Positions 62,784 to 64,000 of a DNA stretch of 64,000 nucleotides are shown one piece after another. The notes below the pieces were generated by a model. The model saw nothing but the letters and a program-made list of their open reading frames with translations, was not told where the DNA came from and did not search any database. The translations under genes were made by a program, and so were the position numbers. How positions within the stretch are numbered: position 1 is the stretch's first letter; each line of letters begins with the position of its first letter. The stretch spans positions 62,001 to 126,000 of the forward strand of contig NZ_JAJUKH010000005.1 in the NCBI RefSeq assembly GCF_021538675.1, in the 5' to 3' direction. The stretch is from Paenarthrobacter sp. AR 02 (GTDB lineage: Bacteria > Actinomycetota > Actinomycetes > Actinomycetales > Micrococcaceae).

Positions 62784-64000
62784 ATGGACGCTTTGGAAAT
62801 CGCACGCTGGCAATTCGGCATCACTACCGTCTACCACTTCATGATGGTGCCGCTCACTATTGGCCTCGGCCTGGTGGTAGCCATCATCCAGACCTTTTGG
62901 TACCGCACGGGTAAGGCCGAGTACCTGCGCATGACCAAGTTCTGGGGAAAGCTGTTCCTCATCAACTTCATCATGGGCGTGGCAACCGGCATTGTGCAGG
63001 AATTCCAGTTCGGGATGGCGTGGAGTGAGTACAGCCGGTTCGTGGGCGATGTCTTTGGCGCGCCACTGGCGCTCGAGGCGTTGCTCGCCTTCTTCGTGGA
63101 GTCCACGTTCCTGGGACTGTGGATCTTCGGCTGGAAACAGCTCAAGCGTGGCGTGCACCTGGCCTGCCTATGGATCGCAGTGATCGGATCGGTCTTTTCC
63201 GCCTACTTCATCATCGTGGCGAACTCCTGGATGCAGCACCCTGTTGGTGTGGAGATGGTGGATGGCCGACCCGTCATGACAGATGCGTGGGCAGTCTTTA
63301 CCAACAACACAGCATTGGTCGCAGTGCCGCACACCTTGTTCGGCGCACTGGCCGTTGCGGGTGCCTTCCTGCTGGGAATCGCCTGGTACCACCTGTGGCG
63401 CAGGCGTCACGACGGAATAGACGTTGTGGGTGCCGACGGCAAGCTGATTCCGGGCGAGGCTGCAATTCCAGGCCGCGACGAGGCCGATTACACGGTATGG
63501 ATGAGGTCGCTGAGGATCGGTGCCGTAGTGGCCATGATTTCCTTCGCGGGGACCGCGATTACCGGCGACCTCCAAGGCAAGCTGATGTTTGAACAGCAGC
63601 CCATGAAGATGGCCGCCGCGGAAGCCGCCTGCCACGATGGCACCGGGTTCTCGGTGCTCAGCGTGGGCAACCTCGGTGCTTCGAACTGTGACGACATTGT
63701 GGCCGTCATCGAAGTCCCGGGCATCCTGTCCTTCCTGGCCAAGGGCGATTTCACCACCGAGGTCAAGGGCGTCAACAGCCTGCTCGGTGAATACAAGGAA
63801 AAGTACGGCACCCACCTGCCTGACAACCCGCTGTACGGCGAGCGCGCCGGCCAGGAGATCCAGTATGTTCCCGTGATGGAAGTGACCTACTGGGGCTTCC
63901 GCATGATGATCGGCTTTGGTGGCATCGCAGCCCTCGCGGCCCTGCTGGCCCTGTGGGTCACCCGCAAGGGTGTGGTGCCCCAGTCCAGGTGGCTCATGCG
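62784..64000 (+). CDS. cydA: Cytochrome bd oxidase subunit I CydA (truncated by window end)
   Basis: Quinol oxidase subunit carrying the haems of cytochrome bd. 405 residues are visible and the frame is still open at the end of the window. His18 in VYHFMMVPLTIGL is a haem ligand, with further signatures IVQEFQFGMAWSEYSRFVGD, LEALLAFFVESTFLGLWIFG, WMQHPVG, and GDLQGKLMFEQQPMKMAAAE. The Q-loop region around residues 240-320 is of the short type. ATG 62784 has AAAGGA 7 nt ahead. It is divergent from blaI-M56, and two BlaI-type dyads lie in its promoter. Confidence 0.95.
   Translation, partial: MDALEIARWQFGITTVYHFMMVPLTIGLGLVVAIIQTFWYRTGKAEYLRMTKFWGKLFLINFIMGVATGIVQEFQFGMAWSEYSRFVGDVFGAPLALEALLAFFVESTFLGLWIFGWKQLKRGVHLACLWIAVIGSVFSAYFIIVANSWMQHPVGVEMVDGRPVMTDAWAVFTNNTALVAVPHTLFGALAVAGAFLLGIAWYHLWRRRHDGIDVVGADGKLIPGEAAIPGRDEADYTVWMRSLRIGAVVAMISFAGTAITGDLQGKLMFEQQPMKMAAAEAACHDGTGFSVLSVGNLGASNCDDIVAVIEVPGILSFLAKGDFTTEVKGVNSLLGEYKEKYGTHLPDNPLYGERAGQEIQYVPVMEVTYWGFRMMIGFGGIAALAALLALWVTRKGVVPQSRWLM

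Overview
The window is a contiguous, gene-dense, high-GC actinobacterial chromosome segment. Gene order and protein sequences point to the Micrococcaceae, most likely Arthrobacter or Paenarthrobacter. Supporting signs are a division cluster without ftsA, a DivIVA/Wag31 protein, SepF, two glutamine synthetases with GlnE, polyphosphate glucokinase, a DUF7455 gene beside the primary sigma factor, and frequent GTG starts. No rRNA, tRNA, insertion sequence, prophage or CRISPR array was seen. The first and last genes touch the window edges; only cydA is truncated.

Layout. (1) 1-17.4 kb: division and cell-wall cluster mraY-murD-ftsW-murG-murC-ftsQ-ftsZ-pgeF-yggS-sepF-yggT-divIVA-lspA-rluD-dnaE, all on + and mostly overlapping or tightly spaced. 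(2) 17.4-24.4 kb: flavin reductase, a membrane protein, hisD, nrdR behind two NrdR-box-like palindromes, an SDR, ppgK, map, a 54-residue protein and panB. (3) 24.5-38 kb: nitrogen and lipoate block glnA2-glnE, glnA (GlnA1), RDD, DUF4191, lipA, lipB. Its gene order resembles the Mycobacterium tuberculosis dlaT-lipB-lipA-glnA1-glnE-glnA2-panB region. Between glnE and glnA sits an accessory insert at 28.9-33.0 kb: sulfatase, GNAT, a tiny HTH protein, two tiny zinc-ribbon proteins, a hypothetical protein and a lone WXG100 protein with aberrant codon use. (4) 38-49.2 kb: pseudo-classical Ser/Thr kinase, TIGR01777 epimerase, tricorn-type protease, OsmC, VOC protein, a membrane protein, then sucB/dlaT and lpdA. 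(5) 49.4-59.3 kb: pepA, PAC2 protein, MFS, DUF4192, sigA, DUF7455, parE/gyrB-like topoisomerase subunit. (6) 59.3-64 kb: MFS and ChrB N-terminal protein on a shared divergent promoter, then a BlaI repressor and M56 membrane protease pair divergent from cydA.

How the parts work together. Region 1 makes lipid I/II and builds the division ring and polar growth machinery. Region 3 pairs the adenylylatable GlnA1 (Tyr402) with GlnE and a GlnA2 that lacks that tyrosine; glnA carries a four-half-site GlnR-type box upstream. LipB and LipA make the lipoyl cofactor used by the two lipoyl domains of SucB/DlaT, which LpdA reoxidises. In region 6 the same 17-bp dyad (TTCTAC-N5-GTAGAA) occurs once before blaI and twice before cydA, suggesting that a BlaI/M56 signalling pair controls the cytochrome bd oxidase.

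A window-wide pattern is a TANNNT hexamer placed exactly 6 nt before the start codon of at least ten genes, the signature of leaderless mRNAs. It helped fix several starts and supports one very small gene that would otherwise be doubtful.
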